Positions 14,688 to 22,799 are shown, counted from the first letter of the stretch. The stretch is DNA of 37,994 nucleotides from an uncultured Faecalibaculum sp. (GCF_910588395.1 NZ_CAJUPA010000025.1:1-37994), one strand, 5' to 3'. Made by a program: numbers and translations. The notes: generated from the sequence alone by a model not told the origin.

Positions 14688-16496
14688 ATGAAACACAAAC
14701 GCATTTTCCCTCTCTCCTGGCTGCTGGCTGCAGCCCTGGCGCTGACCGGCTGCACAGCCCCTGCCGGCCAGAGCCGGCCCTCTGACAGCGCACCGGCAGA
14801 CACGGACTCCTCCGACCCAGCGCAGTCTCCTGCAGTCCAGGTGGATCCGGACTTTACGGCGTACACGGAAGACTACGTCCGCGAAGCCTGTGAAAACAGC
14901 TATATGGTCATGCATCAGTACTTTGAACACCCGGAAGCCTATGGCATCGACCCGGCCAAAGCCGAAATCACCCTGGGAACACTGCTTCCTGACGAAGAAG
15001 ACCTGGAAATGGAAGACGAAATGGCCGCCCGGCTGGATACCTTTGATGTGCAGGACCTGGATCCCACCCAGAAAGTGATCTATGACACCCTGAAATTCCA
15101 GTTTGACTATGCCGACCAGGCTTATGACAGCCGGTACAGTTACCTGGACCAGATCTGGAACGAGTACACCAACCCCGCCGACATCCTGGTGCAGACCTTC
15201 TCCGAATACGAAATCCGGGAAGAGAAGGACATTGCGCCCCTGGTGACGCTGATCCGGGACACGCCCCGGTTTGTGGACGACTGCTTTGCCTACACCAGCG
15301 TGCAGGCAGAGAAGAATCTGCTCATGCTGGACTATGACGGTGTCCGGGAAAAATGCGAAGCGGTCATCGAAGCCGGTACGGATTCCGCCGTCAGCGCCAA
15401 TCTTCAGGAGGAAATCCAGGAGCTGAATCTGCCCGCCGACAAGGAAACAGAGTATCTGAAACAGGTGAACCAGGCTCTGGAAGATGCCTTCTATCCCCAG
15501 TTCGAACGGATCTGCACCGATCTGAAGCCCTTCCAGGACAAATCCCGGGACTTCACCGGTCTGGCGAATCTGGAACATGGCAAAGACTACTACGCCGCCC
15601 TGGTCATGGACGCCACCGGCACCACCGACACCCCGGAAGAAATGAAGGAAAACCTGGAGGATGCCATTGCCTCCCTCTCCCTGCAGATGCAGATGATGAT
15701 GAAGAAAGACCCGGACAGCGTCGCCGAAGCCTCCAGTCTGACCACAGACTTTGAATCCGTGGATGAAATCATGGACTTTCTGGAAACCCGCTATGACCGG
15801 GATTTCCCCGGCCTGGAGGCCATGACCTTTGAAGTGCAGCCCCTGACAAAAGAACAGGCCAATCCCGGCGTCATGGCCTACTTCATGATTCCCCCCGTGG
15901 ACAACACAGCTCCCTACCGCATCCGCTTCAACAGCGTGGACTACGGAGACGACACCCGGGACATCATGCTCTATGACACGCTCGCCCACGAAGGCATCCC
16001 CGGCCACATGTACCAGACACAGTACGACCACCAGACATTCATCTATCCCATTCAGTACATGCTGTCAAACAGCGGATTCACCGAAGGATACGCCACCTAC
16101 GTGGAAGGCCAGGCCAACAAATGGCTGGACGCGGAAGAAAACGCCATCCGTTTCTACAACTGGATGATGATGCTCTCCAACTGCTATACCGCACTGATGG
16201 ACATCTCCGTGAACTGGGACGGTGTGTCCCTGGAGGAATTCAACGAAGAGTACGGCCCGCTGTTTGGCACTGATGATTTATCCGCTACCTACACCCAGCT
16301 GGTGTGCATGCCCTCTACCTTCCAGTCCTATTATTACGGCAACTGGAAAATCATGACCCTGCGCAACCAGGCCCAGAAAGAACTGGGAGACGATTTCGAC
16401 AACCTGGGCTTCAACCAGGCCCTTCTGCAGAACGGCAGCGTACCCTTTGCCATTGTGGAACAGAACATCCAGGCTTATATCGACAGCGCAAAATAA
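14688..16496 (+). CDS. DUF885-family lipoprotein, putative metallopeptidase
   Basis: 602-aa exported protein. Signal peptide with lipobox ALTGC (Cys near residue 21), then a Ser/Asp/Pro-rich linker to about residue 48. The rest matches the DUF885 family, whose members carry a zinc-peptidase-like HExxxGH motif. Here HEGIPGH is at residues 434-440, followed by TEGYATYVEG, which supplies the downstream Glu. Surface-anchored peptide or oligopeptide hydrolysis is the likely role, by family inference. AGGAAAAGGA precedes ATG 14688; the longer frame upstream is leader and contains the -10. Single gene with a perfect terminator. Confidence 0.9.
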   Translation: MKHKRIFPLSWLLAAALALTGCTAPAGQSRPSDSAPADTDSSDPAQSPAVQVDPDFTAYTEDYVREACENSYMVMHQYFEHPEAYGIDPAKAEITLGTLLPDEEDLEMEDEMAARLDTFDVQDLDPTQKVIYDTLKFQFDYADQAYDSRYSYLDQIWNEYTNPADILVQTFSEYEIREEKDIAPLVTLIRDTPRFVDDCFAYTSVQAEKNLLMLDYDGVREKCEAVIEAGTDSAVSANLQEEIQELNLPADKETEYLKQVNQALEDAFYPQFERICTDLKPFQDKSRDFTGLANLEHGKDYYAALVMDATGTTDTPEEMKENLEDAIASLSLQMQMMMKKDPDSVAEASSLTTDFESVDEIMDFLETRYDRDFPGLEAMTFEVQPLTKEQANPGVMAYFMIPPVDNTAPYRIRFNSVDYGDDTRDIMLYDTLAHEGIPGHMYQTQYDHQTFIYPIQYMLSNSGFTEGYATYVEGQANKWLDAEENAIRFYNWMMMLSNCYTALMDISVNWDGVSLEEFNEEYGPLFGTDDLSATYTQLVCMPSTFQSYYYGNWKIMTLRNQAQKELGDDFDNLGFNQALLQNGSVPFAIVEQNIQAYIDSAK

Positions 16497-16509
16497 CGCA
16501 GACATGCAC

Positions 16510-16541
16510 AGGCGGATCCTGATACCGGATCCGCCTTTTTT
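16510..16541 (+). terminator. Terminator of the DUF885 gene
   Basis: AGGCGGATCC (16510-16519) and GGATCCGCCT (16527-16536) pair perfectly with a 7-nt loop and six Ts. Confidence 0.95.
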
Positions 16542-16901
16542 CGTATCCTGAAACCAGGAACATTCACCTGGTCATTACAGCTGAATCTGGAAGCATAAAA
16601 CAACAGGACATTCCCGGAATGCAAGGGTGGCTTTCAGTGACTGTTATGGTCGGGAGCAGCATGTTCCTGGCCTTTTCTATTGGCAGGCATGCGAATAGGA
16701 TGAGGTCGAAAGACGGAAAGAACAGGGCGTTTTTGGACATAATTGTGATCCATACACAGAAAATGTTCTTCCTTCTTTCCTTTTCGATATCCAGTTTTAT
16801 CCAAATCGATCCCTTATATGAAAAGGTGAATCTCTATCTAACACGAAAATCGGATGAAAAGGTAAAAGAAGGCAGTGTCTTTCTGGAAAGCAAGGGAAAT
16901 C

Positions 16902-18122
16902 ATGAATGAATTTGCAGTCGCCATCGATGTATCCAATGGATCCAGTCATTTCAGATGCTTCAAATCTTCCAGCGAACCTTTGGGCCCGTCCTTGAAGTTC
17001 AGACACGATCAGGATGGTCTGGCTTTTCTTGAGGAGAGGGTCATGAAACTGCAGGAGAAACTGGCAGCAGAGCCTGTCTTTGTTTATGAAGCCACTGGTG
17101 TCTACACCCGGCCTGTTGAACGGTATCTGCTCAGCCACGGCTATCGCATCTGTCAGATCAGCCCCCTGGAATCCGCTGCCCAGAGACGGACTGACATCCA
17201 CGGAAAGAAAACTGACAAGACAGATCCTGCTTATATTGCCCAGGCTTATTTCTCCAAAACGAAGAAAGCCCCTAAGGAGAAGGAAGATCCCTACTGGCAT
17301 GCTCTGCGGCTCATGAACCGTGAATACGAGGAAACGATGAATCACCTGAGGACCTACAAGGTATCCTTCCAGTCCACGCTCGCGATCGTGTTCCCCGGAT
17401 ACCAGACGCTGGGAAAGGACCCCTATACACCCATCTCGCTGATAGCCCTGAGACGTTTTCCACATCCCGAGATGATCCTTCACAAGAAGCGGGAGACAGT
17501 CATCCGCAGAGTCATGAAAGATACGAGAATGTCTGAAAATCGTGTGGCCAGGTGGGTGGACAAGATGATCAGGCTGGCGCAGACCACTTATCCAGGATGT
17601 GAGAAAGATGATCTGGAAGTGGAGCTCCTGATCAGAAAGATTGATGATATCCTGGCCTGTGACAGGCGTTGCAAGGAGATCCTGCAGCAGCTTATCGCCA
17701 GGGCTGCCGACAGCGAGTATTTCGAGTGTCTGTGTTCCATCAAGGGAGTGGGAGCCAATCTGGCCGCCAGAATACTGGCGGAAGTCGGAGACATCAGTCG
17801 TTTCCGGAATGTAAAGGCTCTGATCGCCTATGCGGGACTTGATCCCCGAAAGAACCAGTCAGAAGAAAAGAAGGGAGAGCATCTGGGGATCTCAAAAAAG
17901 GGGAACAGACGACTGCGAACTATTCTGTATCTGGCTGTGACGTGCAATCTGAAGCAGGGGGATCCTTATGATCCGATCAGTGAATACTACAAAAAGAAAA
18001 GGCAGCAGAACCACCCACTGGCTCATACTGCCGCTGTAATAGCTGCCTCAGGCAAGCTGTTACGGACCGTCTACGGTATGTGCAATACCAAAACCATGTA
18101 CCTTAGACAATCTCCATTATAA
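16902..18122 (+). CDS. IS110-family transposase (DEDD recombinase)
   Basis: 406-aa intact transposase. The N-terminal RuvC-like DEDD domain has D9 (VAIDVS), E63 (YEATGVYTRPVE), D105 and D108 (KTDKTDPAYIA). The C-terminal Tnp_20 domain has SIKGVGANLAARILAEVGDISRF, ALIAYAGLDP and GISKKGNRRLR, in which S331 is the expected nucleophile. Known family members use a guide RNA from the element to pair donor and target. ATG 16902 starts the conserved AVAIDVS region; only a weak AAGGGAA precedes it. All catalytic residues are present, so it may be active. Confidence 0.93.
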   Translation: MNEFAVAIDVSNGSSHFRCFKSSSEPLGPSLKFRHDQDGLAFLEERVMKLQEKLAAEPVFVYEATGVYTRPVERYLLSHGYRICQISPLESAAQRRTDIHGKKTDKTDPAYIAQAYFSKTKKAPKEKEDPYWHALRLMNREYEETMNHLRTYKVSFQSTLAIVFPGYQTLGKDPYTPISLIALRRFPHPEMILHKKRETVIRRVMKDTRMSENRVARWVDKMIRLAQTTYPGCEKDDLEVELLIRKIDDILACDRRCKEILQQLIARAADSEYFECLCSIKGVGANLAARILAEVGDISRFRNVKALIAYAGLDPRKNQSEEKKGEHLGISKKGNRRLRTILYLAVTCNLKQGDPYDPISEYYKKKRQQNHPLAHTAAVIAASGKLLRTVYGMCNTKTMYLRQSPL

Positions 18123-18158
18123 GGAGCCCTGTCAAAGAGGGGAACAGAAAATCCAAAA

Positions 18159-18232
18159 ACAATTAAAGGCAGACTGGTGGATCTGCCTTTTCGTCGTGCC
18201 TGATCTGTAGTACCCAGTCAGAGATTAATTGT
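18159..18232. repeat. Structured inverted-repeat block after the IS110 transposase
   Basis: ACAATTAA (18159-18166) and TTAATTGT (18225-18232) are perfect inverted copies. Between them AAAGGCAGA (18165-18173) pairs with TCTGCCTTT (18182-18190), followed by a few Ts, and CTGA/TCAG can pair at about 18200-18221. The inner hairpin can act as the transposase terminator; the whole may be part of the element's RNA or right end. Confidence 0.6.
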
Positions 18233-18329
18233 GTCGTTTGATATTGATTTTTCTTATCCAATTTCGGTTCTGCCGATGGAGGCCCGAGCCGCCGGTCCTT
18301 TGGGTGGAAGAACACCAGACGGAACACAG

Positions 18330-18355
18330 AAAAAACCGCGCCATCGCGCGGTTTT
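18330..18355 (-). terminator. Terminator of the GNAT gene
   Basis: AAAACCGCGC (18332-18341) and GCGCGGTTTT (18346-18355) pair with a 4-nt loop. The minus strand continues into six Ts. It sits just beyond the stop of the minus-strand gene. Confidence 0.92.
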
Positions 18356-18361
18356 CCGGAC

Positions 18362-18919
18362 TCAGTCTGTGCTGCGGCCCATGAACAGGGTGTCTCCTGC
18401 ATCACGCAGGACGTGGAACCCATTTTTCTCGTAAAAATGCACCGCCTGTTTCCGGCTGCTGTCCACCCCCAGGCAGACACCGGGAATTCCTTTTTCCTTC
18501 AGCAGGGCAAGCAGGGCTTCCATGAGCCTTGTCCCGGCTTTCAGATTCTGCGCTTCCGGCACAACATTGATGTGGAGATGTGCAGGATAGTCCCTGGCAA
18601 ATTCCCGGATATAGGACTGGGCTTCCAGAAATGGTTCATAGCTGCCCGGCATCAGGGCTTCCATGGCCGGGGCGTACTCCTGTTCCAGCTGCCGGAAATA
18701 GGCATCCGGATCCGTGGCGCAGAGAACATACCCTGCCAGCGTTCCGTCCTCCAGTTCCAGCCCCAGGCTGGTGTCACCGGCATGACAGGGATAGTAATCC
18801 ACATATTTCAGTGCCGCCAGTTCCCACTGCCGCAGGGTGCGGTCCTGGTGCAGGGAGGCCTTGCGGCTGGCTGCCCGGACAGCCGGCAGATCTTTGGATG
18901 TAAGTGTCCGTATCTTCAT
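18362..18919 (-). CDS. GNAT-family N-acetyltransferase
   Basis: 185-aa acetyltransferase using acetyl-CoA; acceptor unknown. The acetyl-CoA site is seen in LHINVVPEAQNLKAGTRLMEALLALLKEKG (about 113-142), a variant of the R/Q-x-x-G-x-A motif with the first Gly replaced. The C-terminal VHFYEKNGFHVLRDAG is the family's motif B. A mid-protein insert (DPDAYFRQLEQEYAPAMEALMPGSYEPF) is typical of GNATs resembling protein-modifying or glucosaminide-linked types. No Shine-Dalgarno precedes ATG 18919; instead a TACAAT box ends 6 nt before it, suggesting a leaderless mRNA. Confidence 0.88.
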   Translation of the reverse strand: MKIRTLTSKDLPAVRAASRKASLHQDRTLRQWELAALKYVDYYPCHAGDTSLGLELEDGTLAGYVLCATDPDAYFRQLEQEYAPAMEALMPGSYEPFLEAQSYIREFARDYPAHLHINVVPEAQNLKAGTRLMEALLALLKEKGIPGVCLGVDSSRKQAVHFYEKNGFHVLRDAGDTLFMGRSTD

Positions 18920-18925
18920 GTCTGT

Positions 18926-18931
18926 ATTGTA
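18926..18931 (-). promoter_or_regulatory. -10 element six bases before the GNAT start codon
   Basis: Minus-strand TACAAT (18931-18926), then ACAGAC, then ATG. The expected transcription start coincides with the A of ATG. No clear -35 is seen, so this is a moderate call. Confidence 0.5.
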
Positions 18932-18941
18932 CCGCCGGCCA

Positions 18942-18963
18942 GAAAAAACAGCCCGCCGGCTGT
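18942..18963 (-). terminator. Terminator of the flavin-reductase-like gene
   Basis: On the minus strand ACAGCC (18963-18958), a 4-nt loop and GGCTGT (18953-18948) are followed by six Ts. It lies 12 bases beyond the stop. Confidence 0.88.
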
Positions 18964-18975
18964 CTTTTCCGATTC

Positions 18976-19536
18976 TTACAGCAGGCTCTTTCCTGCGCTC
19001 CAGGCTTTTCCGGCTTCTTCTGTGAGAACCAGATAGTTTCTGTCCACCGGGTTGAAGCTCAGCAGCTGCATGTTCTGAATGTCCGGGTTTCCATCCGCAT
19101 CCAGGTACGCTTCATCGCAGGAAATGGCGATGATATCCGCAATGATGTTTCCATTTTCTGTCTGACCTGTAATGCGGCATTCCAGCGTCAGAGGCAGCTG
19201 GGCGAATACCGGTGCATCCACATGACCGGCTCTGGATACTGTCCAGCCGGTTCTGGCCACTTTGTCCGGCGTGGTGTTGCCGCTGGCCATGCCCACGTAA
19301 TCGCAGGCGGTCACCTGGTCTTTTGTCGCGAAGCTCAGTGTGAAGTCTCTGCGGGCCATGATGTTTTTCGTGGTTTTATGTCCTGCGGAGAGACACAGCA
19401 CCACCTGGGTATCGTCATACTGTCCGGTCCAGGCTGCATTCATGGCATTGGGGGTGCCATGTTCATCATAGGTGCCAATAATGGACACCGGCTGAGGCAG
19501 AGCCCAGGCGGCTGGGTTGAAGTGTTTTCTTGTCAT
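18976..19536 (-). CDS. Flavin reductase-like (split-barrel FMN-binding) protein
   Basis: 186-aa cytosolic protein of the flavin_reduct/FMN-binding split-barrel family. The N-terminus WALPQPVSIIGTYDEHGTPNAMNAAWTGQ is the usual FMN-contacting strand pair, followed by LCLSAGHKTTKNIMARRDFTLSFATKDQ. DYVGMASGNTTPDKVARTG is also family-typical. Members reduce flavins with NAD(P)H or act on unknown oxidised substrates; the substrate here is not determinable. ATG 19536 has GGAGGATCT upstream; the extra N-terminal residues of the longer frame are leader. Single gene with its own terminator. Confidence 0.88.
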   Translation of the reverse strand: MTRKHFNPAAWALPQPVSIIGTYDEHGTPNAMNAAWTGQYDDTQVVLCLSAGHKTTKNIMARRDFTLSFATKDQVTACDYVGMASGNTTPDKVARTGWTVSRAGHVDAPVFAQLPLTLECRITGQTENGNIIADIIAISCDEAYLDADGNPDIQNMQLLSFNPVDRNYLVLTEEAGKAWSAGKSLL

Positions 19537-19589
19537 GAAAGATCCTCCATATCGCTGTGATGACATTGTACGCCTGAAGGATCCTGATA

Positions 19590-19617
19590 CAGAAAAAAAA
19601 AACAGCCATATGGCTGT
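19590..19617 (-). terminator. Terminator of the 5S rRNA gene
   Basis: ACAGCCATATGGCTGT (19602-19617) is a perfect palindrome followed on the minus strand by ten Ts. It ends 10 bases from the 5S 3' end. Confidence 0.92.
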
Positions 19618-19625
19618 CTGTTCTG

Positions 19626-19734
19626 AACTGGCAACTTCCTATTTTTGCCTTGCGGCTATCGTCGGCGTTGACGTGCTTGACTTCTGTGTTCGAGATGAGA
19701 ACAGGTATTTCCACGTCGCTATCATCACCAGAAC
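19626..19734 (-). rRNA. rrf: 5S ribosomal RNA, orphan copy
   Basis: The minus strand reads like a complete 5S rRNA, about 109 nt. The 5' end TTCTGGTGATGATAGCGACG, the loop CTCATCTCGAACACAGAAGT, AACGCCGACGATAG and a 3' end ATAGGAAGTTGCCAG are all canonical blocks. CTGGTGAT pairs with GTTGCCAG as helix I, including G-U pairs. Helix IV is short (GCC-GCAA-GGC), making it about 8 nt shorter than in Bacillus. No 16S or 23S is adjacent: the upstream neighbour is an Rpn remnant and the downstream one a flavin-reductase gene. A consensus promoter and a strong terminator bracket it, so it should be transcribed alone. End positions are good to a few bases. Confidence 0.93.
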
Positions 19735-19741
19735 AATATCT

Positions 19742-19769
19742 ATTTTACAGATTCCTGCTCTGAAGTCAA
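19742..19769 (-). promoter_or_regulatory. Promoter of the orphan 5S rRNA gene
   Basis: Minus-strand TTGACT (19769-19764), 16-nt spacer, TAAAAT (19747-19742). The mature 5S begins about 8 nt later, so the primary transcript would need almost no 5' trimming. Confidence 0.85.
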
Positions 19770-19820
19770 CAGATTTTTTGAATTTTCAGCCACCGGCAAT
19801 TCTCTGCTGCCGGAAAACGG

Positions 19821-20519
19821 TCAGTCCCGGATGATGCCGAATTCTCTGTACAGCCGGTACAGCACCTGAGGATTGTCCAGAGCAGCCAGGAACTCTTCTG
19901 TTCTGTCCGCCTTGACCATCATCTGTTTCAGCTGGCTGATCTGCTGTTCCGTTTCTGTTCTTCCTTCAATCAGACCTTCGCGCCGGCCTTCACGTCTGCC
20001 ATATCGTTCGCCTTTTTCATATACGCCTTGTCCCAGATTGCACATATCCAGCACCTCCTCTTCCACATCCTGTACAGTCGGTATCCCGTAGTCCTCCAGA
20101 ATACCGAGTCGGTCCACTACGCTCATTGTAGTCGAAAACAACCCGCGGAGTAAATTCCACACCGGCTCTTCTCCGGGCTCCGACTTTGATTCCTCGTTGA
20201 ATCCCAGGATCACCGTCTGCACCAGCTCCGCCTTTCCCCACATGTCAGGTTCGCCTGTCGTTTTCTCCGTCAGATTATAGGCTGTGATTGTGTTCCTGTT
20301 CTGGCCCGCCACGATCCAGATGCTGCATACCGGCATCAGCCGGTCATAGTCTTGCGCCACATACTCCCGGTCTGTCTGACTGGCAATCAGTTCTCCCAGA
20401 CAGGAAACAGCCCGGGGCAGCAGTTCATAGTTCTTCGGCTTGTCCTTCTGTATCTCGATGTTGATCAGGATCTCTCTGGCTCCCGCCGGTGGCTGTCTGA
20501 TGGCTGTCTCACACCACCT
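19821..20519 (-). pseudogene. N-terminally truncated Rpn-type PD-(D/E)XK nuclease/transposase
   Basis: An open frame runs from about 20519 to the stop at 19821. It encodes the middle and end of a PD-(D/E)XK family transposase: ILINIEIQKDKPKNYELLPRA carries the E-x-Q active-site strand, and YDRLMPVCSIWIVAGQNRNTITAYNL follows. The C-terminus has the charged GRREGRREGLIEGRTE repeat. The N-terminal part with the first catalytic Asp is missing, and the reading frame begins at a stop codon inside the end of the ArAE gene. No good start codon exists until GTG 20360. Either a decayed element or a fragment left by rearrangement. Confidence 0.75.
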
Positions 20520-21516
20520 TCACCGCCGCAAACTCCCGGAGCTGCTCATCCGAGAGCGCCGATACAAAATCCTGCTTGTATTTGAGATACGACTTCAGAT
20601 CATAAAGCACATGGTACAGAATGGCCCGGGATTCAAACTCCTGACGGGTCCGGGGCAGCGGCTGCCGGCTCATATGCCGGAAGATCTCCTCCAGCATCTT
20701 CGTCTGTTCCTGCGGCACTGTCCTGCCCGGCACCGCTGTAGCCAGCTCCTGAATGAATTCCCGGATGATAACCGACTGCTCCGGCATGGACCGGATCTGC
20801 CGCAGCTGATAATGCAGGGCATGCACCACGGTCAGCTGCTGTTCCCGCATGGCGAAATAATGCGCATGCCAGCAGTCCCGGACAGGCAGCCGATTTTCCT
20901 GAAAGTGCAGAGCGTCATTCACATAGCCGAACAGCTCCGCCTCCATCTCGCCCATGGCAGACCAGATCTCCGTATGCTCCGGCATTTCCCCCATATACCG
21001 CACCACTTCCAGCAGCAGATGGGAAAACACGGTTTCTGTATGCAGCACTTTGTCATTCAGATCCTTCTCCATGCCTCTGTAATCCTGAAACATGTTCAGC
21101 ACATAGGCAATGAACACCCCGATGCACAGCAGCCAGAATTCGTTGATGATCATCCGGGCATTGAACCCGTGGGTAATGCTCAGGTGGGTCGCAATGAGGG
21201 CATTCACACTCAGCGTATTCTGAACCTGGCACAGTTCGCACATGGCCACAATGAAAAACAGAACCACCGCAAAGGACACCAGCTGGCTGGATGCCAGCGG
21301 CAGAATCACCACACACAGACCGATGGTGCCAAAGAAGGTCAGAAACCGGTGAACAATCAGCTGTATGGTCTGCCGGCGGGTGGTCAGCAGTGTCAGCAGC
21401 GTTATGGTACCTGCAGCGGTGGGACTTTCCAGCTGCAGAAACTCCGCCAGGAACACCGCAGCCGCACTTCCCAGACCGATCCGCAGCGAGAGAAGCAGCG
21501 CTTTTTTGATCTTCAT
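20509..21516 (-). CDS. Aromatic acid exporter (ArAE_1/FUSC-like) family membrane protein
   Basis: 335-aa inner-membrane protein. Residues 1-150 hold four to five membrane helices (IGLGSAAAVFLAEFLQL, GTITLLTLLTTRRQTIQLIVHRFLTFFGTIGLCVVILPLA, SFAVVLFFIVAMCEL, IINEFWLLCIGVFIAYVLNMF). The TTRRQT and NALIATHLS motifs are those of the Firmicutes ArAE_1 family (YgaE/YqjA type). The C-terminal 180 residues are a soluble helical domain. Export of aromatic or other organic acids is inferred from distant family members. ATG 21516 has GGAGC at a long but usable distance; upstream frame residues look like leader. The 3' end overlaps the open frame of the Rpn remnant by 11 bases. Confidence 0.87.
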   Translation of the reverse strand: MKIKKALLLSLRIGLGSAAAVFLAEFLQLESPTAAGTITLLTLLTTRRQTIQLIVHRFLTFFGTIGLCVVILPLASSQLVSFAVVLFFIVAMCELCQVQNTLSVNALIATHLSITHGFNARMIINEFWLLCIGVFIAYVLNMFQDYRGMEKDLNDKVLHTETVFSHLLLEVVRYMGEMPEHTEIWSAMGEMEAELFGYVNDALHFQENRLPVRDCWHAHYFAMREQQLTVVHALHYQLRQIRSMPEQSVIIREFIQELATAVPGRTVPQEQTKMLEEIFRHMSRQPLPRTRQEFESRAILYHVLYDLKSYLKYKQDFVSALSDEQLREFAAVKVV

Positions 21517-21789
21517 GTATCTTTTGCTCCATTTCCATTCTTTCAGATTCAGAATATCCGAAAAAAAACCGGCTGTAATCCGAAACCGGCTGCACAGTCT
21601 GTCACATGAGCCCAGGCTGCATCCTGCAGGTTCCGGCCCCGGCAACCCGGCTGCTGTCCTGCAGCCCCTGAAGCAATCAGGCCGGGTCATCGGCACCCGG
21701 CAGCACAGGACCAAAAGTGCAGGGCGGCTGCGGGCTGTCTTCGGTACAATGAAACCACCTGATGATCATCTGGAGGAAAGAACAAGGAC

Positions 21790-22671
21790 ATGAACTGGAT
21801 CGAAGCACTGCAGAAGGCTGTTTCTCTGATGGAAGCCGATCTGCTCAATGAAATCAGTGTACAGAACATCGCGGATGCCTGCGGCTTTTGCCCGGGGCAT
21901 CTGCAGAAGGGATTTTCCATGGTGACGGGATACACCTTCGCGGAATACATCCGGAACCGCCGGCTGTATCTGGCGGCCAGAGAGATGCAGGAGACAGACC
22001 TGAAGGTGATTGACGCGGCAGTGAAATACGGCTATGAGTCACCGGATGCCTTTGCCAGGGCCTTCCGGCGGTTTCACGGGTTTGCTCCGAGTCAGCTGGG
22101 GGAACATTCCGGTGATGTGCGGGTGTTTCTGCCGCTGCAGATCCAGATCACGGTCCGGGGAGGTTATGACATGCACTGTGAGATTCGAAACATTCCGGCT
22201 TTCGACGTGATTGGAACTGTGAGCCGGATTCCGGCGGATGAAGACTCATACCAGGTGATTCCGGCGCTGTGGCGGGAGTTCATGACCGGCGACGGCCGGC
22301 TGCCGCAGTGCGATGGCAACAGCTCAGCCGCGCAGAAGGCGGTGTGGGAGAACAACATCGGTGAGTTCGGGATCTGCCGGATGACAGGATCCGGGGAGGA
22401 ATACATGATTGCCGGAAAGTACCGGGGCGGTGAAGTGCCTGCAGGGTACGAGGTGTGGAAGATCCCGGGGCTGACCTGGGCGCAGTTTGACTGCTTCGGG
22501 CCTGTTCCGGAGGCTTTGCAGAGTGTGAACCGGCAGGTGTTCAGGTCGTGGCTGCCGCAGAATCCGGACTATGCACCGGATGGAGAGTTCTCCCTGGAGT
22601 ACTATCCCATGGGCAACACATCCGCGCCGGATTACCGCTGTCAGATATGGATCCCGGTGAAGCGGAAGTAA
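21790..22671 (+). CDS. AraC-family regulator with GyrI-like effector-binding domain
   Basis: 293-aa transcription factor. The N-terminal AraC/XylS DNA-binding domain has two HTH motifs, ISVQNIADACGFCPGHLQKGFSMVTG (about 22-47) and VIDAAVKYGYESPDAFARAFRRFHGFAP (about 74-101). A GyrI-like/Rob-type small-molecule domain follows from about residue 135 (EIRNIPAFDVIGTVSRIP, and EYMIAGKYRGGEVPAGYEVWKIPGLTWAQFDCFGPVP). This arrangement is typical of multidrug-responsive regulators such as Rob and SoxS-like proteins. It is divergent from the ArAE exporter gene, a plausible target. GGAGGAAAG precedes the ATG. Confidence 0.92.
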   Translation: MNWIEALQKAVSLMEADLLNEISVQNIADACGFCPGHLQKGFSMVTGYTFAEYIRNRRLYLAAREMQETDLKVIDAAVKYGYESPDAFARAFRRFHGFAPSQLGEHSGDVRVFLPLQIQITVRGGYDMHCEIRNIPAFDVIGTVSRIPADEDSYQVIPALWREFMTGDGRLPQCDGNSSAAQKAVWENNIGEFGICRMTGSGEEYMIAGKYRGGEVPAGYEVWKIPGLTWAQFDCFGPVPEALQSVNRQVFRSWLPQNPDYAPDGEFSLEYYPMGNTSAPDYRCQIWIPVKRK

Positions 22672-22720
22672 AGGCGTCTCTTTCAGACAGCCGGCGGAAG
22701 ACAGCTGCTGTCGCCCTGTG

Positions 22721-22750
22721 CCGTCCTGCCTGTGTACAGGGCGGTTTTTT
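22721..22750 (+). terminator. Terminator of the AraC-family gene
   Basis: CCGTCCTG (22721-22728) pairs with CAGGGCGG (22737-22744), one G-U, followed by six Ts. Confidence 0.85.
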
Positions 22751-22799
22751 CTGCGGTGTCCAAATCTGCCGTTTCAGGAATCATCCAGAGCGGAGATCG

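Larger units (their letters stand above)
16546..18232 (+). mobile_element. IS110-family insertion sequence (ends not resolved)
   Basis: The element carries one IS110 transposase gene. IS110 elements lack ordinary terminal inverted repeats, so the ends cannot be read from one copy; the outer limits given are the neighbouring terminator and the last structured block. The 356-base non-coding stretch before the gene (16546-16901) is AT-richer than the host and holds small palindromes: ACCAGG/CCTGGT (16553-16572), CATTCC-C-GGAATG (16609-16621) and CTATT/AATAG (16677-16698). A 74-base inverted-repeat block follows the gene. In this family a non-coding end encodes the guide (bridge/seek) RNA. Confidence 0.75.

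Noticed and set aside
16619..16909. 96-codon frame before the IS110 transposase
   Set aside because: It lies in the non-coding end of the element, has no ribosome site or motif, and overlaps the predicted RNA region.
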